The notes under the pieces: model-generated
The model's database searches: none
Told to the model about the DNA's origin: nothing
What the model saw: the letters and a program-made list of their open reading frames with translations, nothing else
Assembly: GCF_026151205.1 (NCBI RefSeq)
Contig: NC_087082.1
Location: forward strand, 5,463,908 to 5,527,907
Length of the DNA stretch: 64,000 bases
DNA from: Bolinopsis microptera
Lineage: Eukaryota > Ctenophora > Tentaculata > Lobata > Bolinopsidae
Reading direction: 5' to 3'
Made by a program: the position numbers and the translations under genes
Shown here: positions 31,010-44,430 of the stretch, in pieces
How the letters are laid out: each line of letters begins with the position of its first letter
Position numbering within the stretch: position 1 is the first letter of the stretch

Positions 31010-34000
31010 AGTCATTTATGGACATGTGCCTGCAAATTTTCAGATACCCACGAAACTTTCAACAGAACTTCCAAAGGTATGAAAAACGATTTTCGGTGAG
31101 ACTTTTTTTTTATCCCTTGGGCAAAACCAGGGAGGGCCACGCCCATATTGACCCAATAACGTAACTGACCCCTTGCTTCGTGAAGGTCGTAGAGACTTTC
31201 AAAATAGGCTTTAAACGAAGCCGCATATGCATGCGAGTTATATAACAAAGAACGGGAGGCAAAAATGGCTGATATAACCAATTTGCTCTATTTTGTGCAC
31301 ATTCCTCCAAATAACTCGAAAAGTAAGCATTTTAGGGAGCATGCTGCTTCATATAAGTGTATAATAAGAACGATGGCTATTCTGCAACAATGTTGTCACT
31401 CAATAAAAAATTCTCTAATGCCTTCATAGCTTCAATGTACCATCATACCAAATTTTTTGCATGATTTCCTGGAACCGAAAATCAGTATTCGCCTATGAAC
31501 TGTAAAAGTACGCACTGTTAAGGCATAGTTTCTTCGTAAGTCATATATAAATAGCCAATTGCGGTTTCTTTTGCACACTATCAAAGACCTATCACAATCC
31601 TATCAAAAGTTTAGTAAATCGGCTCAGCGCCCATCGCCAAGATGGTTTTTTTGGCGAATTTCCTCGAAAAGTAAAGGATTTAGCAATGTGATGATCAATA
31701 ACTCTTATATAAACATGCATATGCGGCTCGTATCAAAGCCTATTTTGAAGTCCTACGACCTCAGAAGCAAGGTATATTTACACTCGCTTCCTATCCCCCC
31801 CCCCCCCCCCCCCCCTATAAAATACTCATGCCTACTGCGAGTTGCAGAGAGTGCAAAAAGTGCATCAGTTTTAAAGAAACCCCTGTGAGAAATCGCATTA
31901 TCGTGCACAACTGGGTCCTAATTATAGAGGTAAATAAGAGGACCGTACATACAGATACCCGGTATATAGATTGCAAGATTGACATAGGTATTGAGCATTG
32001 AAATCAATAAAATGATAGTACAGCAGGTAAAATCGGTTCGCTCTTAAATGTCCTTTTGTGCTGTTTCTTTATGTGGAATTTGATAAAGCTGTAATTGTAA
32101 ATAGTACGAAACTCAAATATTGTTGGTTAACCTTTTTCAGGTCCAGCCCTTTCCGCTAAGCCTATTTCCTAATTACCTAAAATATGTTCGAGATTTACGC
32201 GTGAACTCCAACTTCAAATATTGATGATTTAGTATCCTCAATCTAAAAAACTCGAAATTTTTCTGCAAAGGCATTTTAACCACATTTCATGCAATTCGAT
32301 CACTTTGGCGGAAAAAAATATTTCAAATTTTCAAACTTTTTTTTCAAGTCCTCGAAAAAAAAAATTATAAGAGAAAAATTTTTGAAGTTTTCTAAAACAA
32401 CATTTCTCCGTGTTTCAAACGATTTTTAAATCAATTTAAAGCCCAATAAAAAATTTTCACTTTTTTGGTGATTAACTAATTGAATTTCAATTAGCTGATT
32501 GTCCCGATGTAAAACTTTGATACAAAAGTTTACACCTTGATGAGATAAAACAATCTAGGTTAATTTGCAGCCTTCATGATGTTCACAAACTAAGATATTT
32601 GGCAAACCAGAAAGGTGTACAAGGTGGGTAAAAAGTGTAAAAGTGTGTGTTTCCGTTGAGATACAAAATTGGCAACAGTCTAATTATGTTCGTAGGGTCC
32701 TAACGTACCATATTCCGTTGAGAAATTCCCTAGTGAACATTCGAATCCAACGAATGCCACTTTCCCTTACTATTCATGGAAATAATGCATACATTATGTT
32801 CTTGATGAGAAAGATTCTTATCCAGTCATTTAAGACATGTGCCTGCAAATTTTTCAGATACCCACGAAACTTTGGCACAGACTTCCCAAAGGTATGAATA
32901 AACGATTTTCGGTTGAGACATTTTTTACCTTGGGCAAACCCAGGAGGGCCACGCCCATATTGACCAATAACGTAACTGACCCCTTGCTTCTTGAAGGTCG
33001 TAGAGACTTCAAAATAGGCTTAAACGAAGCCGCATATGCTGCGAGTTATTAACATAGAACGGGAGCAAAAAGCTGATATAAACCAATTTGCTCTAGTTTG
33101 TGCAACATTCCTCCAAATAACTCCGAAAAGTAAGTGCATATTAGGGTGCATGTTTGCTTCATAAGTTGTATTATAGAACCATGCCATTTCTGCACAATTT
33201 GCACTCATTCAAAAATCTCTAAGGCCTGCATATGCTCAATGTAACATACATACCCATATTTTTGCATGATTTCTGGAACCGAAAATGCAGTTTTTTCGCC
33301 ATAACGTGTAAAAGTAAGCACTTTAAGGCTATGATTCTCGTAGTCATATATAAAAGTGCCACTTGCGGTTCTTTTGCACCTCTATCCAAAGACTCTATCA
33401 AATCCTATCAAAAGTTTAGTAAAATCGGCTCAGCGCCACGCCCACAATGGTTTTGGGTGAAATTTCGCGAAAAGTAAGGATTTTCGAGGCAATGTGTTGA
33501 TCATAACTCTTATATAAACAACTTATGCGGCATTCGTTAAAGCTAATTTGAAGTCTCTACGACCTTCAGAAGCAAGGAATATTTACACTCGCTTTCCTAT
33601 ACCCCCCCCCCCCCCCCCCCTATAATACAGGGGCCTCTGCGAGTTGCGAGAGTGACCAAATAAGTGGCACAGTTTAAAGAAACCCCTGTTAGAAAATCGC
33701 ATATCTTGCACACTGGGCCAATTAAAGAGGTAAAAAAGAGGTCCGGTACATTCAGATATCCCGGTATAGATTGGCAAGATTGACAGAGTTTTGATCATTG
33801 AAATCGATCAAATGATAGTACAGCAGGTAAAAATCGTTCGATCTTAAATGGTCCTTTTGAGCTGTTTCCTTTTATGTGGGAATTTGATAAAGCTGTATTG
33901 TAATTAGTTACAAACTCTAAATATTGTGTGGTTAACCTTTTTCAGGTCCCAGCCATTTTCCGCTAATTCTATTCCTAATTACTAAAATATGTCGAGATTT

Positions 34001-37000
34001 ACTGACTCCAACTTCAATATTTATTGATTTTAGATGTATTCCTCAATCTAAAATCTTCGAAATTTTTTCTGAAGGCATATTTTATCCACGTTTCATGCAA
34101 TTCGATCACTTTTTGGCGTAAAAAAAAAAATATATTCAAATTTCCCAAACTTTTTTTTTCAAGTCTCGAAAAAAATTTTTAAGTGAAAAATTTTTGAAGT
34201 TTTTCTAAAAAACTACATTCTTCTCTCCGTTTATCAAACGATATAAATCATTTTAACAATAAAAAATTTTCACTTTTTGTGATTAACTAATTGTAATTAT
34301 CCAATACTATTGTCCGATGTAAAAAAAAACTTTGATACAATAGTTTTACTCCTTGATAAGATAAACATTCTAGTATAATTGCAGCCTTCTATGATGTTCA
34401 CAACTAAAGATATTTGGCAAAACCAGAAAAGGGGTACAAAGGTGGTAATAAAGTGGTAAAAGTGGTGTTATCCGTTGAGATAAAAATTGGCAAACAAGTC
34501 CTAATTATGTTCCGAGGGTCCTAACTACCATATTCCGTTGAGAAATCCTTGTGAACATTCGAATCCAACGGAATGCCACTTTTCCCCTTACTATTCATGG
34601 CTAATAATGCATGACATTAATGTCATGACTTGAAGATTCTTAGTCCAGTCCCATTTATGGACATGTGCCTGCAAATTTTCAGATACCCACGAAACTTTGC
34701 ACAGAACTTTCTCCCAAAGGTATGAATAAACGATTTTCGGTGAGAACCATTTTTTTTACCTGGCAAAACCCAGGAGGGCCAGCACGCCCATATTGGACCA
34801 AAACGTAACTGACCCCTTGCTCGAAAGGTCGTAGAGACTTCAAAATAGCTTAAAACGAAGCCGCATATGCATGCGAGTTATTAACAAAGAACAGGAAGGC
34901 AAAAGGCTGATTAACCAATTTTGCTCTATTTTGTGCACATTTCCTCCAAATAACTCGAAAAGTAAGCATTTTAGGGTGCAATGTTTGCTTCATAAGTTTT
35001 ATAAAAACATGCCCATTCTGCAAATTTGCACTCATTCAAAAATCTCTAAGGCCTTCATAGCTCAATGGTATCACATACCCATAGTTTGCATGAATTTCTG
35101 AACGCGAAAATCAGTTTTTCGCCAATAACTGTAAGTAAGCACATTAAGCATATGATTTTTGTCGTTAGTCCATATAAAATATATGCCAATTGTGGTTCTT
35201 TTGCACTCCTATCCAAAGACTCTATCACCAATCTCGTATCAAAAGTTAGTAAAATCGGCTCAGCGCCACGGCCCCAAAATGGTTTTTGGCGAATTTCTCG
35301 AAAGTAAGGATTTTAGGCAATGTGTTGATCATTAACTCTTATATAAACATGCTATGCCCGGCCTTCGTTTAGCCTATTTTGAAAGTCTCCTACGACCTTC
35401 AAAGCAAGGTATATTTACACTCGCTTCCTATACCCCCCCCCCCCCCCCCCCCATAATACCAGGCCTCTGCGAGTTGCGAGAGTGACAAAAAGAGCACAGT
35501 TGTTAAAGAAACCCCTGTGAGAAATCGCATTTCCTTGCACAACTGGGTCTTATTATAGAGGTAAAAAGAGGTCCGGTACTTCAGATACCGGTAAAGATTG
35601 GCAAGATTGACAGAGGTTTTTGATCATTGAAATCAATAAAATGAAGTACAGCGGTATAATCGTTCGATCTTAAATGGTCACTTTTGTGCTGTTTCTTTAT
35701 GTGTGAATTTTGATAAAGCTGTATTGTAATTAGTTCGAAACTCTAATATTGTTGTGGTTAACCTTTTTCAGGTCCATGCCCTTTCCGCTAAGCTATTCCT
35801 AATTACTAAAATATGTCGAGATTACTGAACTCCCAACTTCAATATTGATGATTTTTAGTATTCCTCAATCTAAAATCTTCGAAATTTTTTCTGCAAGGCT
35901 GCATTTTATTCCACGTTTCATGCAATTCGATCACTTTTGGCGGAAAAAAATATTTTCAAATTTTCAAACTTTTTTTTTCAAGTCTCGAAACAAAATTTTA
36001 AGTGAAAAATTTTTGAAGTTTATTCTAAAAACTACATTCTTTCTCCGTGTTTCAAACGATTTTAAATCATTTTAAGCCAATAAAAAATTTTCACTTTTTT
36101 TGGTGATTAACTATTGGTAATTATCCAATTAGCTGATTGTTCCGATGTAAAAACTTTTGATACAAAAAGTTTTACTCCTGGATAAGATAAACATCTAGTT
36201 AATTTTGGCAGCCTTCTATTATGTTCACACTAAAGATATTGGCAAAACCAGAAAGGTGGTACAAAGGTGGTAAAAAGTGTAATAGAGGGTTTACGTTGAG
36301 ATACAAAATTGGCAACAAGTCTAATTATGTTCGTAGGGGTCCCTAACTACCAAAATTCCTTGAGAAATCCTTGTGAACATTTCGAATCCAACGGAATGCC
36401 CACTTTTCCCCGTACTATTCATCTAATAATGCCATATATATGCATTATGTTCATGACAGTGAAGATTTCTTAGTCCAGTCATTTATGGACATGAGCCTGC
36501 AAATTTCAGATACCCACGAAACTTTGCACAGAACTCCCAAAGGTATGAATAAAAACGATTTTTCGGGTTGGAGACATTTTTTTACCTTGGGCAAAACCCA
36601 GAGGGCCACGCCGAAAAAACACATATTGACCCAATAACGTAACTGAACACCTTGCTTCTGAAGGTCGTAGAGACATCAAAATAGGCTTAAACGAAGCCGC
36701 CATATGCATGCGAGTTATAACATAGAAAGGAGCAAAAATGGCTGATATAACCAAATTTTTGCTCTATTTTGTGCACATTTCCCCTTCCTCCAAATAACTC
36801 GAAAAGTAAGCTTTTTAGGTGCATGTTGCTTCATAAGTTGTAAATAAACATGCCATTCGCACCAATTTGCACTCATTACAAAATCGCTAAGGCCTTCATA
36901 GCTCAATGTACCTACATACCCGCCACATACTATTTTGCATGATTTCTGGAACCGAAAATCAGTTTTCGCCAATAACTGTAAAAGTAAGCACATTAAGGCA

Positions 37001-40000
37001 TAATGTTTCCTTTCGTAGTCATATATAAAATGCCAATTGCGGTTTTTCTTTTGCACTCTATCCAAAGACTCTATCACAATCCTATCAAAAGTAGTAAAAT
37101 CGGCTCCGCGCCACGCCCCAAAATGGTTTTTTGGCGAATTCTCGAAAGTAAGGATTTTAGGAGGCAATGTGTTGATCAATAACTCTATATAAACATGCAT
37201 TATGCGGCTTACGTTTTAAAGCCTATTTTGAATCTCTACGACGCTTCAAAGCAAGGTAATATTTAACACTCGCTCCTCTCCCCCCCCCCCCCCCCCCCCC
37301 TATAAAACCAGGCCTCTTGCGAGTTGGCGAGAGTGACAAAAATGCACAGTTTAACAGAAACCCCTGTGAGAAATCATCGCATTTCAAGCACAATCTGGGT
37401 CCTAATTATATAGGTAAAATAAGAGGTCCGGTACATTCAGATACCCGGTAAGATTTGGCAAGATTGACAGAGGTTTTGATCATTGAAATCAATAAAATGA
37501 TAGTACAGCAGTAAAATCGGTTCGATCTTAAATGGTGCCCCTTTGTGCTGTTCTTTATGTGGAATTTGATAAAGCTGTATTGTAATTAGTTTACGAAACT
37601 ACTATATTGTGTGGTTAACCTTTTCATTTCAGGTCCAGCCCTTTCCGCTAGCCTACTAATTACTAAAATATGTCGAGATTTACTGAACTCCAACTTCAAA
37701 TATTGATGAATTTAGTATCCTCAATCTAAAAATCTTCGAATTTTTTCTGCAAGGCATTTTTAATCCACGTTCATGGCAATCGATTTCACTTTTGGCGGAA
37801 AAAAATATTTTCAAATTTTCAAACTTTTTTTTCAAGTCCTCGAAAAAAAATTTTAAGTGAAAAAAATTTGAAGTTATTTCAAAAACTACATTTCTCCGTG
37901 TTTCAAACGATATAAATCCATTTTTAAGCCAATAAAAAATTTCACTTTTTTTTGGTGATTAACAAAATTGGTAATTATCCAATTAGCTGATTTGTCCGAT
38001 GTAAAAACTTTTTAAACAAAAGTTTACTTCCTTGAAAGATAAAATTCTAGTTAATTTGCAGCCTTCTATGATGTTCACACAAAAGATTATTTGGAAACCA
38101 AAAGGTGGTACAAAGGTGGTAAAAGTGGTAAAAGTTGTGTTTCCGTGAGATACCAAAATTGGCAAACCAAGTCTACTTATGTTCGTAGGGTCCTAACTAC
38201 CATATCCGTGAGAAATCCGTGGTGAACATTCGAAATCCTTCGGAATGGGCCACTTTCCCCTCACTATTCATGCTATAATGCATACATTATGTCATGACTG
38301 TGAAAGATTCTTAGTCCAGACATTATGGACATGTGCCTGCAAATTATTCAGTATACCCACGAAACTTTGCTGCACAGAACTTCCCAAAGGTATAATAAAC
38401 GATTTCGGTTGAGACATTTTTTTACCTTGGGCAAAACCCAGAGGGCCACGCCCATATTGACCCAATAACGTAACTGACCCCTTATCCCTTGCTTCTGAAG
38501 GTCTTAGAGACATCAAAATAGCTAAACGAAGCCGCATATGCATGCGCGTTATCTAACATAGACGGGAGGCAAAAATGGCTGATAAAACCAATTTTGCTCT
38601 ATTTGTGCACATTTCTCCAAATAACTCGAAAAGTAAGCAATTTAGGGTTCTGTAGCTTCCATAAGTTTATAATAAACCTGGCCAGTTCTGCACAATTAGC
38701 ATCATTCAAAAAACTCTAAGGCCTTCATAGCTCAATGTACCCACATACCCATCATTTTGTTTTTGCATGATTTTCAGGAAACCGAAAATCATTTTTCGCC
38801 AATAACTGTAAAGTAACACTTTAAGGCAAATGTTTTCTTCGTAAGTCATAATATAAATATGCCAATTGCGGTTCTTTTGCACTCTATCCAAAGACTCTAA
38901 TCACAATCCATCAAAGTTAGTAACAATCGGCCTCAGCGGCGCCACGTCCCATAAATGGTTTTTTTGGCGAATTACTCGAAAAGTAAGGATTTTAGGCAAT
39001 GTGGTAGATCAATAACTCCTTTATATAAACATGCTTATGCGGCTTCGTTTTAAGCTATTTGAGTCTCTACGACCCATCCAGAAGCAAGTAAATGTTACAC
39101 TCGCTCTATACCCCCCCCCCCCCCCCCCTCCCTATAATACCAGGCCTCTTTGCGAGTTGTGGACAGAGTGACAAGAAAGTGCACAGTTAAAAGAACCCTG
39201 TGAGAAATCGCATTCTTGCATCGACTGGGTCAAATTATAGAGGTAAAAGAATAGGGTCCGGTACATTCAGAATACCCGGTATAGATTGGCAAGATGAACG
39301 AGAGGTTTTAGATCATTGAAATCAATAAAATATAGTACAGCAGGTAAATCGGTTCGATCTTAAATGGTCCTTTTGTGCAGTTTCTTTATGTGGAATTTGA
39401 TAAAGCTGTATTGTAATTTAGTTACGAAACTCTAATATTGGTGTGGTTAACCTTTTCAGGTCCAGCCCTTTCCGCTAAGCTATTCCTAATAACTAAAATA
39501 TGTCGAGATTACGAACTCCAACTTCAAATATTGATGATTTTAGTATTCCTCAATCTAAAAATCTTCGACATTTTTCTGCAAGGCATTTATCCACGTTTCA
39601 TGCAATTCAACACTTTTGGCGAAAAAAATATTTTTCAAATTTTCAAAACTTTTTTTCAAGTCTCGAAAAAAAATTTTAGTGAAAATTTTTATGAAGTTTT
39701 TCTAAAAACTACATTTCTCCGTGTTTCAAACGATTTAAATCATTTAAAGCCAATAAAACATGTTCACATATTTTTGGTGATTAACTAATTTGGTAATTAT
39801 CCAATTAGCTGATGTCCGATGTAAAAACTTTGATACAAAAGTTTTACTCTTGATAAGATAAACAATCTAGGTAATTTGCAGCCTTCTATGATGTTCACAA
39901 CTAAAGATATTTGGCAAACCAGAAAGGTGTACAAAGGTGGTAAAAAAAAGTGGTAAAATTGGTGTTTCCGTTGAGATACAAAATTGGCAACAAGTCTAAT

Positions 40001-43000
40001 TATGTTTCGGAGGGGTCCCCTAACAACCATATTCCGTTGAGAAATCCTTGTGAACATTCGAATCCCACGGAATGCACTTTTCCCCTTACTATTCCTGCTA
40101 ATAAATGCATACATTATGTCATGACTGTGAAGATTCTTAGTCCAGTCATTTAAGGACATGTGCCTGGCAAATTTTCAGGATACCCACGAAACTTTGGCAC
40201 AGTAACTTCCCAAAGGTATGAATAAACGATTTTCGGTTGGAGAACATTTTTTTACCTTGGGCAAAACCCAGGAGGGCCACGCCCAATGTGAACCCAATAA
40301 CGTAACTGACCCCTTTCATTCTGAAGGGGCGTAGAGACTTCAAAATAGCTTAAACGAGCCGCATATGCATGCGAGGTATTAACATAGAACGGGAGGCAGA
40401 AAATGGCTGATATAACCATTTTGCTCTAGTTTTGCAACAATTCCTCAAATAACTTCGAAAAAGTAAGCATTTTTAGGGTGCATGTGTGCTTCATAAGTTG
40501 TAATATAAACATGGCCAGGTCTGCACAATTTTGCACTCATTCAAAAATCTCTAAAAAGGCCTTCTAGCTCAATGTACCACATACCCATATTTTTTGCATG
40601 ATTCTGGAACCGAAAATCAGTTTTTCGCTCAATAACTGTAAAAGTAAGCACTTTAAGGCATATGTTTCATCTCGTAAGTCATATATGAAATATGCCAATT
40701 GCGTTCTTTCACTCGTATCCAAAGACTCTATCACTATCCTATCAAAAGTTAGTAAAATCGCTCAGCGGCCACGCCCCAAAATGGTTTGGCGAAATTTCTC
40801 GAAAAGTAAGGATTTTTAGGCAATGTGTTGACAATAACGTCTAATATAATACATGCAATGCGGCTTCGTTTAAGCCAATTTTGGAATGTTCTCTACGACC
40901 TCAGAAGCAAGGTATATTACAACTCGCTTTCCTATAACCCCCCCCCCCCCCCCCCCCCCCCTATAATACCAGGCCCCTTGCGAGTTGCGAGAGTGACAAA
41001 AAGTGCACAAGTTTAAAGAACCCCTGTGAGAAATCGCATTTCTTGCACAACTGGGTCTAATTATAGAAGGAAAATAAGAGGTCCGGTACATTCAGATACC
41101 CGGTAAAAGATTGGCAAGATTGACAGAGGATTTGATCATTGAAATCAATAAAAATGAAGTACAGCAGGTAAAAATCGTTCGATCTAAATGTCCTTTTGTG
41201 CAGTTTTCTTTATGTGGAATTTGATAAAGCTTGTATTTAATTAGTTACGAAACTCTAATATTTGTGTTAACCTTTTCCAGGTCCACCCTTCCGCTAAGAC
41301 TATTCCTAATTACTAAAATATGTCGAGATTTACTGAACTTCCAACTTCCCATATTGGATGATTTTTAGTATTCCTCAATCTAAAAATCTTCGAAATATTT
41401 CTGCAGAGTCTTTTTTTATCCACGTTTCAAAGCAATTCGAATCCCTTTTGGCGGAAAAAATATTTTTCAAATTTTCAAAAACTTTTTTTTCAATCCCCGA
41501 AAAAAAATTTAAGTGAAAATTTTCGAGTTTTTTCTAAAAACTACATTTCTCCGTGTCTCAAACGATTTAAATCATTTAAAGCCAATACAAAATTTTCACG
41601 TTTTTTTTGGTGATTAAACTAATTGGTAATTATCCATTTAGCTGATTGTCGATGTAAAAACTTTAGATACAAAATTTTACCTCCTTGATCAGTAAAACAT
41701 TCTAGGTAATTTTGCAGCCTTTCTATGAAGTTCACAACTAAAGATATTTGGCAAACAGAAAGGTGGTACAAAGGTGGTAAAAAGTGGAAAAGTGTGTTTT
41801 CCGTGAGAGATACCAAATTGGCAACCAAGTCTAATTATTTCGTAGTGTCCTAACTACCAAATTCCGTTGAGAATCCTTGTGAACATTCGAATCCAACGAG
41901 ATCCATTTCCCCTTACTATTCATGCTAATTAATGCAACATTATGGTCAATGACTGTGTAAGATTCTTAGTCCAGTCATTTATGGACATGTGCCTGCAAAT
42001 TTTCAATACCCACGAAACTTTCACATAACTTCCCAAAGTAATGAATAAACGATTTCGGTTGGAGACATTTTTTTTACCTTGGGCGCAAAACCCAGGAGGG
42101 CCACGCCCAAATGACCCAATTAACGTAACTGAACACGTTTGCTTCTGAAGGTCGTTAGAGACTTCAAAATAGGCTTAAACGAAGCCGCATATGCATGGCA
42201 GTTTTATTAACATATAACGGGAGGCAAAAATGGCTGATTAAACCAATTTGGCTCTATTTTGTGCACATTTCCTCCAAATAACCCTTCCCCGAAAAGTAAG
42301 CATTTTAGGGTGCATGTTAGCTTCATAAGTTGTATATAAACATGGCGCATTCTGCACAAAATGCCACTCATACAAAATCTCTAAGGCCTTCCATAACTCA
42401 ATGTACACTATCCCATATTTTTGCATGATTTTCTGGAACCGAAAAATCAGTTTTTCGCCAAAAACTGTAAAATAAGCACTTTAAAGGCAATGTTTCTTCG
42501 TAAGTCATATATAAATATCCAATTGCGGTCTTTTGCACTCTATCCCAAGCCTCTAATCACAATCCCTATCAAAAGTTAGTAAAACGGCTCAAGCGCCACG
42601 CCCAAAATGGTTTTTGCCGATTTCTCGAAAAGTAAGGATTTTAGGCAATGTGTTGATCCAATAACTCTTATATAAACAATGCAAATGCGCTATCTTTAAG
42701 CCTATTTTGAGTCACTACGACACTTCAGAAGCAAGGTATATTACACTCGCTTCCTATACCCCCCCCCCCCCCACCCTATATACCCGCCTCTTGCGAGTTC
42801 GAGAGTGACAAAAAGTGCCCAGTTTAAAAAACCCCTGTGAGAAATCGCATTTCTTGCACAGAACTGGTCTAATTATAACGAGGGTAAATCAGGGTCCGTA
42901 CATTCAGATTACCCGGTAAAGATTGGCAAGATTGACGAGAGGTTTTGATCATTGAAATCAATAAATGATAGTACAGAGGTAAAAGACGTTCGATCTTAAA

Positions 43001-44278
43001 TGGTCCTTTTGTGCTGTTTCTTCTTAGTGGAATTGTGATAAAGCCTGTATTTTAATTAGTTACGAAACTCTAATATTGTGTGGTTAACCTTTTTCAGGTC
43101 AGCCCCTTTCCGCTAAGCTATTCCCTAATTACTAAAATAGTCGAGATTACTGAACCCAACTTCAATATTGAGATTTTAGTATTCCTCAATCTAAAAATCT
43201 TCTGAATTTTTTCGCAAGGCATTTATAACCACGTTTCATGCAATTCGATCACTTTTGGCGGAAAAAAATATTTTCAAATTCAACTTTTTTTTCAATTCTC
43301 GAAAAAAAAATTTAAATGAAAAATTTTTGAAGTTTTTTCTAAAAACTACATTTCTCTGTTTTCAAACGATTTAAATCATTTAAAGCCAATAAAAAATTTT
43401 TTCACTTTTTTTTGGGTGATTAACTAATTGGTAATTATCCATTTAGCTGATTGTCCGATGTAAAAACATTTTGAAACAAAAGATTTACTCCTTGATAAGA
43501 TAAACATTCAGGTTAATTTGCAGCCTTCTATGATGTTCACAAACAAAAGATATTTGGCAAACCAAAAGGTGGTACAAAGGTGGTAAAAAGTGGTAAAAAG
43601 TGTGTTTCCGTTGAGATACAAAATTGGCAAACAATCTAATTTATGTCGTAGGGTCCTAACAACCATATGCCGTTGAGAAATCCTAGTGTGACATTCGAAT
43701 CCAACGGAATGCCACTTTCCCCTTACTATTCATGCTAATAATGCTTACATTATGTCCTGACTGTGAAGAGTTCTAGTCCAGTCATTTATGGACATGTGCC
43801 TGCAAATTTCAGATACCCACGAAACTTTGCACAGAACTTCCCAAAGGTATGAATACAACGATTTTCGGTTGTAGACATGTTTTTTACCTTGCAAAAACCC
43901 AGGAGGGCCACGCCCATATTGACCCAATAACGTAACGACTCCCTTGCTTTCTAAAGGTCGTAGAGACTTCAAAATAGCTTAAACGAAAGCCGCATATGGG
44001 GGGGGGGGGGCATGCGAGTAATTAACATAAGAAACGGGAGGCAAAAAAGGCTGATATAACCAATTTTGCTCTATTTTGTGCACAATTTCCTTCCTCCAAT
44101 AACTCAAAAGTAAGCATTTTTAGGTGCATGTGCTTCATAAGTGTATATAAACATGGCCATTCTGCACAATTTGCACTCAATCAAAAATCTCTAATCCCTT
44201 CATAGCTCAATGTTACCACATACCCATATTTTGCAATGATTTCAGGAACCGAAAATCATTTTTCGCCTGAATAAAAAT
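31010..44278. repeat. tandem satellite, about 7.3 copies of a 1.8 kb unit
   Basis: The marker GACATGTGCCTGCAAA (or close) recurs at about 31021, 32831, 34663, 36489, 38329, 40157, 41984 and 43791, a spacing of 1.81-1.84 kb. Each full unit has a poly-C run. The first part of the unit is related to the palindrome at 59.87-61.19 kb. The second part is related to the right arm of the 27-30 kb foldback (shared GTACAGCAGG, TGTATTGTAATTAGTTA and GATTTACTGAACTCCAACT-type strings). Copies differ mostly by one-base indels. Short frames here are noise. Confidence 0.95.
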
Positions 44279-44346
44279 TTTTACAAAAAATCACATGTTT
44301 AAGTTTCCAAATATACAACAAATTGAGCGGTGTTCAGAAAACTTAC

Positions 44347-44430
44347 TTGGTATCAGGAGACAAAGTCTTGAAACGAATGGGGCTGATTTTCCCGATTACA
44401 CCAACTTCGGGAATAGAGTGAAACCCGTTC
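44347..44430 (-). CDS. NRBP: NRBP exon: NGFHSIPEVGVIGKISPIRF
   Basis: One base completes Lys, then NGFHSIPEVGVIGKISP and IRFKTLSPDT follow. The donor is CCAA/GTAAGT with two bases left over. The intron that starts here enters the 1.8 kb satellite within about 70 bases. The exon for the NRBP C-terminus was not seen. Confidence 0.78.

Noticed and set aside
36440..37200. Frames inside the 1.8 kb satellite
   Set aside because: They are not conserved among copies and are broken by indels.
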